Assembly (NCBI GenBank): GCA_934271195.1
Contig: CAKQRB010000071.1
Location: forward strand, 1 to 51,488
Length of the DNA: 51,488 nucleotides
Direction: 5' to 3'
From: an uncultured Alphaproteobacteria bacterium
Lineage (GTDB): Bacteria; Pseudomonadota; Alphaproteobacteria; RF32; CAG-239
The notes under the pieces are model-generated. The model did not search any database, was not told the origin of the DNA, and saw nothing but the letters and a program-made list of their open reading frames with translations. Below are positions 16,096-24,317 of this stretch, piece after piece; position 1 is the stretch's first letter; the number at the start of each line of letters is the position of its first letter. The position numbers and the translations under genes are program-made.

Positions 16096-17016
16096 ATGAT
16101 TAATTCCGGATATTTTTATGCGCTTACCGCAACCTTTTTTTGGAGCTTTAACATTATCATTGCCAGCTACTTTGCCGAAACCCTTAAACCGTGGGAAATT
16201 GCGTTCGGGCGATGGGTAGTGGCAGCCGTTATTCTGGGAATTGCCGCACGGAAAGGCCTGAGAGAAAGCTTCAGCCTGCTGCTAAAAAACTGGCCGCTGG
16301 TTCTTTGGCTGGCTCTGACAGGGATTGTTTTGGACAATACGTTGATTTATTACGCCGGACAGACGGCCTCGGCCGTTGATATGGGGCTGCTGGACGTGAC
16401 GGGGCCGATTTTTTTGGTTATTCTCTCCCGCATTTTTTTTAAGACCCCGATTTCAGGCAAGCAAATTGCCGGACTGGCTATTGCCGTTTTTGGCGTGATT
16501 GTCATTATTCTCAACGGCGACCTCACGCAGATAGCGCAGTTTAATTTTGTCAGCGGCGATTTTTGGATGTTAGTCAACACTTTTTGCTTCGCGGTCTATT
16601 CGCTTTTGCAAAGCAAGCGTCCGGCACAAATATCGCAGACGGTCATGCTGGCGGCAACAGCCATTGTCGGCGTGGCGATTATTGCGCCGGTTCTGGCGGT
16701 TACGGTTTCAGAAACACAGTTGTTAAGTTTGAATATGGAAGAAATTGAGGTTATGATTTATCTCGGACTGTTTAACTCAATACTTTCTTATCTGGCATGG
16801 AACACTGCTCTGAACAAAATCGGCAATGTCAAAACCGGCATTATCTATTATCTGCTGCCGATTTTCAGCGGCATAGAGGCTTATTACATGCTGGGCGAGC
16901 AGATTAATACTGCCGAGGTTTACGGCGGCATTCTTGTTATCGGCGGCATTGCTCTGGTCAGCATGCAAAAGCACCAGAAGAAAACTTTTGCGAAAGAGCA
17001 GCCCCACATCGAATAG
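16096..17016 (+). CDS. EamA/DMT-family transporter
   Basis: The 306-residue protein has ten predicted hydrophobic segments in two EamA repeats. The first runs from YFYALTATFFWSFNIIIASYF to IAVFGVIVIILNG. The second runs from GDFWMLVNTFCFAVYSLL to GGILVIGGIALVSM, including LGLFNSILSYLAWNTAL and IIYYLLPIFSGIEAYYMLGE. It is an inner-membrane drug/metabolite-superfamily exporter of unknown substrate. AGGAGAA precedes ATG. It may be co-transcribed with mtaD. Confidence 0.85.
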   Translation: MINSGYFYALTATFFWSFNIIIASYFAETLKPWEIAFGRWVVAAVILGIAARKGLRESFSLLLKNWPLVLWLALTGIVLDNTLIYYAGQTASAVDMGLLDVTGPIFLVILSRIFFKTPISGKQIAGLAIAVFGVIVIILNGDLTQIAQFNFVSGDFWMLVNTFCFAVYSLLQSKRPAQISQTVMLAATAIVGVAIIAPVLAVTVSETQLLSLNMEEIEVMIYLGLFNSILSYLAWNTALNKIGNVKTGIIYYLLPIFSGIEAYYMLGEQINTAEVYGGILVIGGIALVSMQKHQKKTFAKEQPHIE

Positions 17017-17044
17017 ACTGCGGAACTGTCTGTCACACACGGGT

Positions 17045-17509
17045 TTAAGCATAAATTTCTTGATGTTGGCGATATTGTTCCATTGTCATTTCCGGAGCAA
17101 ACGTTTTTTTGATGTCTTTCTTAAAGTCATCTGCCGTACCAAAACCTTTTTCAAGATAGGCATCCATGCCGATTATGACATAATCCTGCGCTTTGGAAAA
17201 CATTTTTTCGCTTTGCAGATATTTATGAAGGAGTTTTTTGACCTGTTCCGGCTTTTGGGCAGCGGCCAAAGTTTTTTGAAATTTTGCTTCAACGTTGTTA
17301 ATGCGAACCCGCGCCATTGTCGCTTTGAGTTTTGCCACTTCTTTTCCGCTTGGGAAATCCATTCTTCCGAGTTCTTTTTCAACTTTTTCCGACGTGGCCG
17401 TTTTGCAGCAGGCATCTTTTAATGCCAATAATAATTCTTTTTTATCTTTGGCTTTGGAAACATTTTCCACTAATCTATGGCCAATGGTCTTAAAATGCAT
17501 CTCCTTCAT
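17045..17509 (-). CDS. Hypothetical helical protein
   Basis: The 154-residue protein is predicted to be almost fully helical and charged (KDKKELLLALKDACCK, KVEKELGRMDFPSGKEVAKLKATMARVRINNVEAKFQKTL). It has no signal peptide or membrane segment and a CC pair near residue 34. I do not recognise the family. It converges on the EamA gene with a 28-base gap and no obvious terminator. Its reading frame and base use match the neighbours, so it is probably a real gene. Confidence 0.55.
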   Translation of the reverse strand: MKEMHFKTIGHRLVENVSKAKDKKELLLALKDACCKTATSEKVEKELGRMDFPSGKEVAKLKATMARVRINNVEAKFQKTLAAAQKPEQVKKLLHKYLQSEKMFSKAQDYVIIGMDAYLEKGFGTADDFKKDIKKTFAPEMTMEQYRQHQEIYA

Positions 17510-17648
17510 GACTGAGCCTCCTCTTAATAATATCTGTTCTTATATTCTTATTGTAACATAACCGTAACATTATTTAAATAGTCAGGAAGCCCGAAAATGT
17601 ACTTTTTTCTGCAATTTATGCAGATTTTTTGCTTGACATTTCAGTTTT

Positions 17649-18698
17649 TTAAAGGCGGCGCAGACTGCGGCCAAGTTGTCGAAACCAAACAACGTAAAAC
17701 GGCGTAAAATAGCTGCGCGGAAGCCCTCTTTCATGAAAGCGGTAAGAAAGGTGTCCGCCTACAAGTTCAATTCGCAGCGGGTTCCTTTCTGCCGTGACAT
17801 CGCCTTTTTTATTGAGCGGCAGTTCCAACAATGTCAGACGCGGGCAATTGAGCACGACTATTCTGCCGCGGCAGCCGTTGCCGGCTCTGACATATTCGAC
17901 GTCAGACTTGCTTAAATCCGCCACACCGCTGAACGAGTCTTCAAATTTTATGAACTTCAGGCCGCGGCAGTTTAACAAGTTAAAAGTTCCGGAAGCAAAG
18001 CTGCCGACCTCTATTTTCTCGGTCTGCCCGTCATTGCTCAAATCCAGCGTTCCGGCAAAATCGTCTTTGATTTGCAGATATTTTGTATGTTCTTTCTCAT
18101 TCTGGCTTTGCTGAATAATACTGCCGCGGCAGTCATGGCCGATATTCAGCCGAGGAACAGACAGTCCGCTCATTTTCAGCATTCCGCGAAAAGAATCTCC
18201 GATATTTATTTTTTTACGGCCGCGGATTTTGGTCAGCCAGATGTCGGCATAGCAATAATAGCCGACGCTTAATTTATGAAAGCAGGAATCTTTGATGCGG
18301 ATATGGCCGCTAAAAACATCTCCGGCACTGAACTCAACGCAGTTCAGGCTGTTTTTCAAGGTCAGGTTACAGCGGCAGTTGGTGCCGACCGATATTTTCC
18401 TGATACTGCTGCGTGACAAATTGACGCTGCCGGAAAAGCCGTCTTTTATCACAACTTCCTTAATATACGGATTGTCACGCAAATCAACAGTCAGGCTGCA
18501 GTTTTCACATATCGTCAGCTTTTTGATTTCGGAAAAATGCAGTTCCAGCCGGCTGCCATAAGAATCCGGATATATCCGGAGATGGCGTTTTTTCAGGTGA
18601 TTGGCGATAATCATCGTATTGACCAGAGGATATGTCATATGCTGCAGGACATCTTCTCCGTTTTGATATCTGATAATATGATTTTCCATGGTTTTCAT
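17649..18698 (-). CDS. Solenoid-repeat protein with alternating Cys/Phe rungs
   Basis: The 349-residue protein is built from about eleven repeats of 20-21 residues, roughly [I/L]xhGxx(C/F)xGxhxLxxSxxxK. The central residue alternates: C (ENCSLTVDL), F (DGFSGSVNL), C (TNCRCNLTL), F (DVFSGHIRI), C (YYCYADIWL), F (DSFRGMLKM), C (HDCRGSII), F (DDFAGTLDL), A, F (DSFSGVADL), C (NGCRGRIVV). This implies a beta-solenoid or LRR-like coil with two different stacked columns. There is no signal peptide; Met4 is an alternative start. The C-terminus is basic and aromatic (YFTPFYVVWFRQLGRSLRRL). I do not recognise a named family. Confidence 0.6.
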   Translation of the reverse strand: MKTMENHIIRYQNGEDVLQHMTYPLVNTMIIANHLKKRHLRIYPDSYGSRLELHFSEIKKLTICENCSLTVDLRDNPYIKEVVIKDGFSGSVNLSRSSIRKISVGTNCRCNLTLKNSLNCVEFSAGDVFSGHIRIKDSCFHKLSVGYYCYADIWLTKIRGRKKINIGDSFRGMLKMSGLSVPRLNIGHDCRGSIIQQSQNEKEHTKYLQIKDDFAGTLDLSNDGQTEKIEVGSFASGTFNLLNCRGLKFIKFEDSFSGVADLSKSDVEYVRAGNGCRGRIVVLNCPRLTLLELPLNKKGDVTAERNPLRIELVGGHLSYRFHERGLPRSYFTPFYVVWFRQLGRSLRRL

Positions 18699-18882
18699 AT
18701 CCTGTTCATCTCTCCAAAATTTCTGCGGCTGCGGGCGCTTATATAATTATTAATTTTTGATTATCTACCCTGAAGAGGCAAAAATCGTCTCTTTTATCCT
18801 GCTGCGGCTATAGATAAAAAATTTTATTGTCTTGGCAGAATTTGCCCTTATATCCGTTCTATAACAACAACGGAGAAGAAAT

Positions 18883-19128
18883 ATGGAAAAAAACGAACAC
18901 AAATCCAAAGAAATCCGCACCCATTATCATCCGCCGGTCGGAACCTTTGCCCAGCCGGCCGGAGTGATTGTCAAAACTCTGATGAGAAGCGCCAACAACA
19001 ATCCAAGTCTGGCGCTGCATCGTCTGTTATTTTATATGAACCGTACCGGCAAAAAGGTCAGTAATCTTGAGCAGCTGGAGCTGGCTAAGAAAAAGCTGGA
19101 AGAGATTATTTCTTCAAAATGGCACTAG
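18883..19128 (+). CDS. Small conserved protein, DUF3175-like
   Basis: The 81-residue protein has the core PAGVIVKTLMRSANNNPSLA, continuing LHRLLFYMNRTGKKVSNLEQLELAKKKLEE. This resembles, from memory, the DUF3175 pattern 'P..IA.SLKRSA...... AM.MLTFYINRAGK.L....R..LE.AK..L'. No function is known for that family. GGAGAAGAA precedes ATG. A small heat-shock gene follows 94 bases later on the same strand, which hints at a stress setting. Confidence 0.55.
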   Translation: MEKNEHKSKEIRTHYHPPVGTFAQPAGVIVKTLMRSANNNPSLALHRLLFYMNRTGKKVSNLEQLELAKKKLEEIISSKWH

Positions 19129-19222
19129 CCTTTTTCTATAACTTGAAAAAGTTTGTTTTGACGTTAGATAGATTATTGCTAAACCACTAATACATTTTTT
19201 AATCATTTTAAACGGAGGAAAA

Positions 19223-19714
19223 ATGAAAAGTTCACTGACAACCAACAATAAAACACCTGATTATGATGTGCCGATTCATTCCGCGTCGGGCGGCAGCGAC
19301 TTGCGTCATTTGATGTCGCACTTGTGGCATATGGTCGATTTTCCGAGATTTAACGACAGCGTTAGTCCGGAACCCAAAATCGAAGTTGCCGAAAACAAGT
19401 CTAACGTCACCGTAACGGCCGAAATCCCCGGCGTGGCCGAAAAAGACATTGACCTGCAGATTTCTTCTGACGGATATCTGACAATCAGCGCCGAAAAGAA
19501 AGACGAAAATTCTTCTCAGGACAAAGACCACTATTTTTCCGAGATTTCATACGGTATGGTCAAACGAACGATCCCTCTGCCCTGGGATTTGGATTATAAC
19601 AAGGCAGACGCTGAGTATAATGACGGACTGCTTCGGATTGTCCTTCCGAAATCAAACATTGAACAGCAGAAAGTGAAGAAAATCAGTGTCAAAAAATCAA
19701 AAACTTCTAAATAA
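19223..19714 (+). CDS. Small heat-shock protein, Hsp20/alpha-crystallin family
   Basis: The 163-residue protein has an alpha-crystallin domain from about residue 52 (PKIEVAENKSNVTVTAEIPGV) to residue 150. It includes LTISAEKK, the region around YFSEISYGMVKRTIPLPWDLD, and the signature AEYNDGLLRIVLPKS. It is an ATP-independent holdase in the cytoplasm. GGAGGAAAA precedes ATG. CTTGAAA at about 19142-19148, with GTTAGAT 17 bases on, is a weak candidate for a heat-shock (sigma32) promoter. A strong terminator follows at 19721-19749. Confidence 0.9.
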   Translation: MKSSLTTNNKTPDYDVPIHSASGGSDLRHLMSHLWHMVDFPRFNDSVSPEPKIEVAENKSNVTVTAEIPGVAEKDIDLQISSDGYLTISAEKKDENSSQDKDHYFSEISYGMVKRTIPLPWDLDYNKADAEYNDGLLRIVLPKSNIEQQKVKKISVKKSKTSK

Positions 19715-19720
19715 CCATAG

Positions 19721-19749
19721 ACAGCCTGCAAAGAAAGCAGGCTGTTTTA
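19721..19749 (+). terminator. Intrinsic terminator of hsp20
   Basis: A 9-bp stem, ACAGCCTGC/GCAGGCTGT, with a 7-base loop is followed by TTTT. It lies 6 bases after the hsp20 stop. Confidence 0.85.
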
Positions 19750-20076
19750 AATTATTAATTGCTTTAGGTTTTTAATACTTGTTTTATTTGAAAAAACAGT
19801 ATGAATGTCTGAATTTTAAAAAACATACTATTTTATGATTGCAATTTTATAAAAGCATAAGTACTATACTTGCATCTTTATATGTTTTAAAGTTGAGATT
19901 TGTTTAAATAAAATTTTTAAGTTCAACGAATTGGCGATATGATTAAAGATAGCAACTACATCTTATACAACTTAACTTTTAATTATCTGTTTTTTTCTTT
20001 TTTAAATTGTATTTTTCTTTTTACTTGTGTATTGTGAAAGTATTATAATAAAAACGATAATGGTACGAAAGAGAAG
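19750..20076. other. AT-rich intergenic spacer
   Basis: No open frame or hairpin of note is visible. The base composition is markedly more AT-rich than the flanking genes. The only supportable element is a promoter-like TTACTT (20021-20026), a 17-base spacer and TATAAT (20044-20049), which would serve the RHH gene. Confidence 0.4.
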
Positions 20077-20382
20077 ATGACTAAACTTATTAATAAAGTT
20101 GTAATGATCAACGACAGAAGAACAAGCATCCGTTTGTGTCATAAAGAATGGGAAGCCTTGGAAGAAGTTTGTGATATTGAAAAAATTACAAAAAATGACT
20201 TATTGAGTCTGATAGAAAGCGGAAAGCACAATTCTTTGGGGCTGACGTATTCTGCCAGACTATTTATTATTGAGTATTTTCGTGAAGCCGCAACGCCCGA
20301 AGGACATTATATGGCAAAGCACTGTGCCCATGACAATCTTGTTTCGCTGTGCAAGAATATTCAAAAAGCAATTAATGACTAA
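20077..20382 (+). CDS. RHH_4-type ribbon-helix-helix protein
   Basis: The 101-residue protein starts with a beta-strand (VVMINDRRTSIRLCHKEWEALEEVC) typical of the alphaproteobacterial RHH_4 family. Helix KNDLLSLIESG and then GLTYSARLFIIEYFREA follow, matching the family pattern 'LSSALRVFVL.YFREA'. It is probably a dimeric DNA-binding regulator, although many members are uncharacterised. The promoter-like site at 20021-20049 lies just upstream. A structured 3' region with a strong terminator follows. Confidence 0.65.
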   Translation: MTKLINKVVMINDRRTSIRLCHKEWEALEEVCDIEKITKNDLLSLIESGKHNSLGLTYSARLFIIEYFREAATPEGHYMAKHCAHDNLVSLCKNIQKAIND

Positions 20383-20394
20383 ATAATTTTCTCT

Positions 20395-20556
20395 AGCTTA
20401 CGCAAGCGGGATTAACTGTTCCGAACTTCGTTTGTCCAGCCCAAAGGCTGCGCAGGCCTAACGGCTGAACCGGAATGACTACATCTATCTGTTGACGCAG
20501 GTAGTATTACGTTCGAATCACAAAAACCCTGACTGTTTAGTCAGGGTTTTTTTGTT
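20395..20556 (+). ncRNA. Structured 3' region or small RNA ending in a strong terminator
   Basis: The hairpins are GCTT/AAGC, TTCCG/CGGAA enclosing CAGCC/GGCTG, and CTAC/GTAG. They are followed by the terminator CCCTGACT/AGTCAGGG (20527-20546) with T7. It could be the 3'UTR of the RHH gene or a separately expressed RNA; no clear internal promoter is visible. The terminator is certain, the RNA gene is not. Confidence 0.4.
20523..20553 (+). terminator. Intrinsic terminator
   Basis: A perfect 8-bp stem, CCCTGACT/AGTCAGGG, with loop GTTT is preceded by A5 and followed by T7. It may work in both directions. Confidence 0.9.
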
Positions 20557-20569
20557 TTAATGCCTTACA

Positions 20570-20692
20570 GACTACCCCCATTTTAAGGGGGGTTGAATGC
20601 CAAGGTGTTGGAACAACACCGCTCCACGCCAACGAGCGTAGTCAAACCGTTAGGTTTGTTGCTGCTATAGAACCCCCAGTTTACTGGGGGAT
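20570..20692. repeat. Compact multi-hairpin element (IS200/605-end or REP-like)
   Basis: The hairpins are, in order: CCCCC/GGGGG (20575-20591), GGTGTTG/CAACACC with loop GAA (20604-20620), GCTC/GAGC (20621-20637), CAAACC/GGTTTG (20643-20658) and CCCCCAG/CTGGGGG (20673-20690). ACTAC (20571-20575) can pair GTAGT (20638-20642) to close the first three into a junction. No transposase frame is present. The layout resembles the subterminal hairpins of single-strand transposons. It lies between two terminators, so it could also be an independent RNA. Confidence 0.45.
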
Positions 20693-20698
20693 ATCTAT

Positions 20699-21223
20699 TT
20701 AAGCATAAGACATACACAGTTCCTGCAAAAACTCCGCTCCTGTTCCCAGATTTTTTTGCTCATAAACCATGATGGCCATGGCTACAAAAACATTAAAATC
20801 CACGTTCTGTTGCAGTATTTTCCGCTTTTTGCGCTGTAATACCAAGCGACGCCGCCAGTCCTGAATCCTGAAATATCCAAGACCGGATATCAGCACATTG
20901 AGCCTTTCAACCTTTTCCATCTGGCCAAGTACTTTCTGAATCTTCTGTTCAATCACCGGATTATGGTAGTCACAGCAAATTAGAGACTTTATCAGATGTT
21001 TCCAGTTTATCAACGGTTCTTTATCCAAACGGCAGTTTCCTAGTATCGGATTAAAACTGTTACCGATATTAAGGGCATTATTTACACGACTTTCGCCAAG
21101 AGACAAAGTCTGTTCGCGAATAATGATGGAAAAAACCCTTTTCTTATAAGCTTTGCCGCTGTCATCTTCTGACAACAATTCCGGCAAACCGACTATGTCC
21201 TCAAGCGCTATTTGTATTTTCAT
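20699..21223 (-). CDS. Hypothetical protein
   Basis: The 174-residue protein has no signal peptide or membrane segment. The N-terminal half has mixed composition (ALEDIVGLPELLSEDDSGKAYKKRVFSIII). The C-terminal half is basic and helical (IQDWRRRLVLQRKKRKILQQNVDFNVFVAMAIMVYEQKNLG). I do not recognise the family. The stop lies 7 bases from the multi-hairpin element, which may supply its terminator. The upstream spacer (21224-21339) is AT-rich. It is probably a real but orphan gene, possibly of mobile-element origin. Confidence 0.45.
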   Translation of the reverse strand: MKIQIALEDIVGLPELLSEDDSGKAYKKRVFSIIIREQTLSLGESRVNNALNIGNSFNPILGNCRLDKEPLINWKHLIKSLICCDYHNPVIEQKIQKVLGQMEKVERLNVLISGLGYFRIQDWRRRLVLQRKKRKILQQNVDFNVFVAMAIMVYEQKNLGTGAEFLQELCMSYA

Positions 21224-21339
21224 ATATAATAAGATTATAAATAATTTAACTTGTAGTGATAATTTATAACTTTAGTGTCTGATGTCAAATAAAATAGAAA
21301 TCATGTAGATAAATTTATGACGGAGTTATCAGAACAATA

Positions 21340-21987
21340 TTAACGTGACCGGCCGGAAAACCTTTGTATGACCGTTTTTTGTCCCTCATAAGCCGCATAA
21401 GCCGATAACAAGTTTTCAAAAGACCCGTTATATTCTTGCGCCAAAGCAGTCAATTCAGCATAGCGCGCGGACAAAAGATCGTAAGCTTCAGGGTTTTCAA
21501 ACTGTAGGGCATAGAGCTGTTCGGCTACGGAACCAAGCGTTGAGATTTCGGCTTTTTTATCCATAATATTTTTCCAGCTTTCCCCTTTATGGAGACAAAT
21601 GCTTCCTGTCGATGACGAGAAAGCACCGCCAAGGATTGAAACAACCGGCTGGTGGGTGACAAGATGAAGGTGCTTATATCCCTGCTCTCCGGCCTGAGAA
21701 ACAATTTCTCTGACAAAATTCCAGACTTCCGGCGGAGCAGAATCTTCATGCAAAGCATTTTTGACGATAATGTTGTTGCAGCCGATTGACATACCGCGCG
21801 TAACTGCCGTTGCTTTGGCGCGGGGCAGCGGTGAGGTATATATTACGTCTACCGGCGCAGATTGTTTTTCGAGAATCGGTCCGCTCAACCAGGCATCTGC
21901 TATTCCAGACGGCGTAATCGGATATTTGGCATTATAGCGTTCACAGGCTTCATGACGGCCAACCGATATAAAGAATGGCATAGACAA
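21340..21987 (-). CDS. Histidine-phosphatase-superfamily-like protein
   Basis: The 215-residue protein has phosphoglycerate-mutase/SixA-like landmarks. ISVGRHEACERYN replaces the usual RHG(E/Q) with RHEA. ITPSGIADA corresponds to 'LTxxGxxQA', VIYTSPLPRAKATA to 'SPxxRAxxTA', and LHLVTHQPVVSILGG holds the second catalytic His. ALHEDSAPP is the 'E/D' loop. Both histidines are kept. The helical C-terminal extension (residues 140-215) is unusual. It may be a phosphohistidine or small-molecule phosphatase; the substrate is unknown. Confidence 0.65.
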   Translation of the reverse strand: MSMPFFISVGRHEACERYNAKYPITPSGIADAWLSGPILEKQSAPVDVIYTSPLPRAKATAVTRGMSIGCNNIIVKNALHEDSAPPEVWNFVREIVSQAGEQGYKHLHLVTHQPVVSILGGAFSSSTGSICLHKGESWKNIMDKKAEISTLGSVAEQLYALQFENPEAYDLLSARYAELTALAQEYNGSFENLLSAYAAYEGQKTVIQRFSGRSR

Positions 21988-22095
21988 TTTTCCTTGTAAA
22001 TTAACGGACTTAATTATTTTTTAGTGTAACATTCTTTATTTATATGCGCAATATTTCATATAAAAAAAAGATTTTTTTATAACTAAAAATAATGC

Positions 22096-22124
22096 TTGCT
22101 TTTTTTTTGCCAAAGCCGTATAGA
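22096..22124 (+). promoter_or_regulatory. sigma70-type promoter of tRNA-Pro(GGG)
   Basis: TTGCTT (22096-22101), a 17-base spacer and TATAGA (22119-22124) place the transcript start about 16 bases before the tRNA. Confidence 0.6.
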
Positions 22125-22146
22125 GTATTTTATAATTATTTATTTT

Positions 22147-22223
22147 CGGGATGTAGCGCAGCCTGGTAGCGCATTTGCATGGGGTGCAAGGGGCCGCTGG
22201 TTCAAATCCAGTCATCCCGACCA
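22147..22223 (+). tRNA. tRNA-Pro(GGG)
   Basis: The 77-base cloverleaf has acceptor CGGGATG/CATCCCG, D-loop AGCCTGGTA, anticodon loop ATGGGGT (anticodon GGG), T-arm GCTGG-TTCAAAT-CCAGT and an encoded CCA. It has the usual Pro-tRNA 5' C and discriminator A. Confidence 0.95.
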
Positions 22224-22233
22224 ATGAAAAAAA

Positions 22234-22269
22234 TAAAAAACGGATACAGAAAAGTGTCCGCTTTTTTTA
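22234..22269 (+). terminator. Intrinsic terminator after tRNA-Pro(GGG)
   Basis: The stem CGGATAC/GTGTCCG (one G-T pair) is followed by C and T7, 17 bases after the CCA. Confidence 0.75.
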
Positions 22270-22406
22270 TACCCGCTTAAACCCCAGTTCTAGCCACTAT
22301 TTTCCCTTTCAAAATTTTCCTATACGACATTGTCAATGCACCAAATGTAAGACCGCAAGTATATACTCTGATTTCTTTTCTAAAGAAGCTTGACAAGTTT
22401 TCTATT

Positions 22407-23612
22407 TTGCCAATATATTTCCGGTTTGAATACTTTTTGAAAGACTGTACTATTCAATATGCGACTAAACTAAAACACGGAATCTTAAATTTTGCATTGT
22501 TTTCCGAAATGATTTTTGTTCTGCCTTTGGAGGTTTGGGCAGACGAATGGGTATTTTCGCAATCCGGAACGGCCGGACAATATTATGGCATTATGGAAAT
22601 GCGGGACAGGAACAATCTCAGAAATCTGTCTAACCGTGCCGTTTTTCGAGCAGACGGACGGGTTGAAGGCGCTTATTTGACTTCAGTCGGCAGCCAATTG
22701 GGCGTCCATGCCGATTATACCATTGTTTATCGCCAGCACGACAAAAACTATTCGGAAGGCGACTGGCGCTTTTATCCGTATCTGTCAGCTGAGAATCGCG
22801 ATTACGGCCGCCTCACCACCGGATACAGTTATAATGCCGCCTATTTGCTGCATCAAGGCGCGGACAAGATTTCATGGGTTGGCATTCAAGACAGCAACCT
22901 GACTTATTTTCTCTCTAGCGCCAACTGGAAAAACAGTTTTAAAAGCGTTAAATTTGCCACGCAGAAATCTACCCATATTTTAGATGACGGGCGCGCATTA
23001 AAGTTCAGCTATTTTACGCCGGAAATTGCCAATACCCAATTCGGTTTCAGTTACACGCCGGACAATGCCAATCGCCGTGGTATGGTCAGCCGCTATGTCC
23101 ATTATCAAACAACAGAAGACGGTTATACCGCCGCCATACTCAATAAATGGAAGTTGCCGGCCGGCACGCTTTATACTTCCGGCGCTTATGGTATGTTTAA
23201 CCGTACGGATAAAGAATGGGCTGCCGGCGTACGCTGGGTTTCAGGCGGATTTAATATTTCCGCCTCTTACAAAAAATCTTATATCGATGGCAAACGCAAT
23301 CCGATTTCCACTCAAGCTCTTTCACCTTATCTGCCGGCATTTTTTGACAATTACCGTGAAGGACAGGCGTGGGATTTTGGCATTGGTTACGACTTCGGGC
23401 GCTTCAAAACAAATCTGGCTTATCTGCATACAGAAGCAGAAAATACGCGTCATCGCAACGACTTACTCGTACAAGAGAATCGTTTTGCCCTTAACCGTTA
23501 TTTTGACCTATTTCTGATCAACGGTTTTATCAACTCCAAGGGCCTGACCCGCAACTCCAATGATAATAACAAGGGCTATACCGTTATTTCCGGTATCGCC
23601 CTCAAATACTGA
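22407..23612 (+). CDS. Outer-membrane porin-like beta-barrel protein
   Basis: The protein has up to 401 residues. From about residue 46 (ADEW) the whole sequence alternates polar and aromatic residues in beta-strands (LGVHADYTIVYRQ, RLTTGYSYNAAYLLHQG, FDFGIGYDFGRFKTNLAYLHTEAE). It ends with a strand finishing GIALKY, so the last residue is aromatic, as for barrel insertion. This fits a general (trimeric-type) porin. The start is uncertain: the frame opens at TTG 22407, and the hydrophobic stretch GILNFALFSEMIFVLPLEVWA acts as a signal peptide. No ATG with a good ribosome site lies before it, so the N-terminus may be degraded or start at a rare codon. Confidence 0.7.
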   Translation: MPIYFRFEYFLKDCTIQYATKLKHGILNFALFSEMIFVLPLEVWADEWVFSQSGTAGQYYGIMEMRDRNNLRNLSNRAVFRADGRVEGAYLTSVGSQLGVHADYTIVYRQHDKNYSEGDWRFYPYLSAENRDYGRLTTGYSYNAAYLLHQGADKISWVGIQDSNLTYFLSSANWKNSFKSVKFATQKSTHILDDGRALKFSYFTPEIANTQFGFSYTPDNANRRGMVSRYVHYQTTEDGYTAAILNKWKLPAGTLYTSGAYGMFNRTDKEWAAGVRWVSGGFNISASYKKSYIDGKRNPISTQALSPYLPAFFDNYREGQAWDFGIGYDFGRFKTNLAYLHTEAENTRHRNDLLVQENRFALNRYFDLFLINGFINSKGLTRNSNDNNKGYTVISGIALKY

Positions 23613-23617
23613 ATACC

Positions 23618-23731
23618 TTATTTCTTAAGCTGTTTGACGGCTTGTTCTATTTCATCTTTTTCCCAAAAGACAACCTTGCGATAATCCGCTTTTTTATATA
23701 GTGTTTCTGTCTTCAACTTGACTATTATAAT
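23618..23731 (-). pseudogene. Remnant of an unidentified gene (3' end)
   Basis: A minus-strand frame ends ...KKADYRKVVFWEKDEIEQ, continuing AVKQLKK and a stop. It is open for about 37 codons with no ATG; only a TTG without a ribosome site is available. Composition and codon pattern look coding. It lies in the spacer between porin and glycosylase and is probably a gene tail left by a deletion. Confidence 0.3.
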
Positions 23732-23792
23732 TGATTATAGTATGAACAACAACTGAAAATGTAAAAAAATAATATTGTGCAGGAGATTTTAT

Positions 23793-24272
23793 ATGCCGCA
23801 TAGTTTCGCACCGCTGCTTGACAAGAACACCAAAACAATGATTATCGGTACAATGCCCGGCGTTGCTTCTCTGGAAGCTGGAGAATATTATGCTCATCCC
23901 CGCAATGCCTTTTGGCTGATTATGGCCAGGCTGTTTAATAACGGAGCCTCATTTTCAGATTATGAGGAGAAAAAGTCCTGTCTGTTGGCACATGGTATCG
24001 GCTTGTGGGACAATCTGCAATATTGCGAGCGAAGCGGCAGTCTGGACAGCAACATAAAATCAGAAATTTCCAATGACTTTGAAACATTGCTGAAGAAATA
24101 TCCGAATGTTCAAAAATTGCTGTTTAACGGGCAGAAGTCTTTTCAGTTTTTTAAGAAATTTCATCCCGAGCTGCTGGCGCTGATGAAATATCATTCCCTA
24201 CCATCAACCAGTCCGGCCAATGCAATGCTCAAGTTTGAAGACAAACTGGCGGAATGGGAAAAATTTATATAA
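23793..24272 (+). CDS. DNA glycosylase of the uracil/hypoxanthine-DNA glycosylase superfamily
   Basis: ATG at 23793 is preferred because AGGAGATTTT sits directly before it. The 159-residue product starts MPHSFAPLLDKNTKTMIIGTMPGVASLE. IIGTMPG is the UDG-superfamily motif A, and YYAHPRNAFWLIMARLF is the following conserved helix. LLFNGQKSFQFF and the C-terminal LPSTSPANA motif (the 'PSPSxxN/S' of hypoxanthine/deoxyinosine glycosylases) complete the signature. It removes deaminated bases, starting base-excision repair. Which base it prefers is not certain. Confidence 0.8.
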   Translation: MPHSFAPLLDKNTKTMIIGTMPGVASLEAGEYYAHPRNAFWLIMARLFNNGASFSDYEEKKSCLLAHGIGLWDNLQYCERSGSLDSNIKSEISNDFETLLKKYPNVQKLLFNGQKSFQFFKKFHPELLALMKYHSLPSTSPANAMLKFEDKLAEWEKFI

Positions 24273-24309
24273 AAAAAACATCGTATAATAATTAATACGA
24301 TGTTTTTTT
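24271..24309. terminator. Bidirectional intrinsic terminator
   Basis: A 10-bp stem, AACATCGTAT/ATACGATGTT, is flanked by an A-run and a T-run. It separates the convergent glycosylase and merR genes. Confidence 0.85.
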
Positions 24310-24317
24310 AATGATTA

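Noticed and set aside
18840..18870. Heat-shock promoter before the 81-residue gene (CTTGGC...CCCTTATAT)
   Set aside because: The spacing of about 8 bases is too short for a sigma32 promoter.
20510..20530. GTTCGAATC as a tRNA T-loop
   Set aside because: The flanking bases cannot form a T-stem or acceptor stem, so it is not a tRNA gene.
22036..22224. Minus-strand frame across tRNA-Pro(GGG)
   Set aside because: Same artefact (MTGFEPAAP type), antisense to the tRNA.
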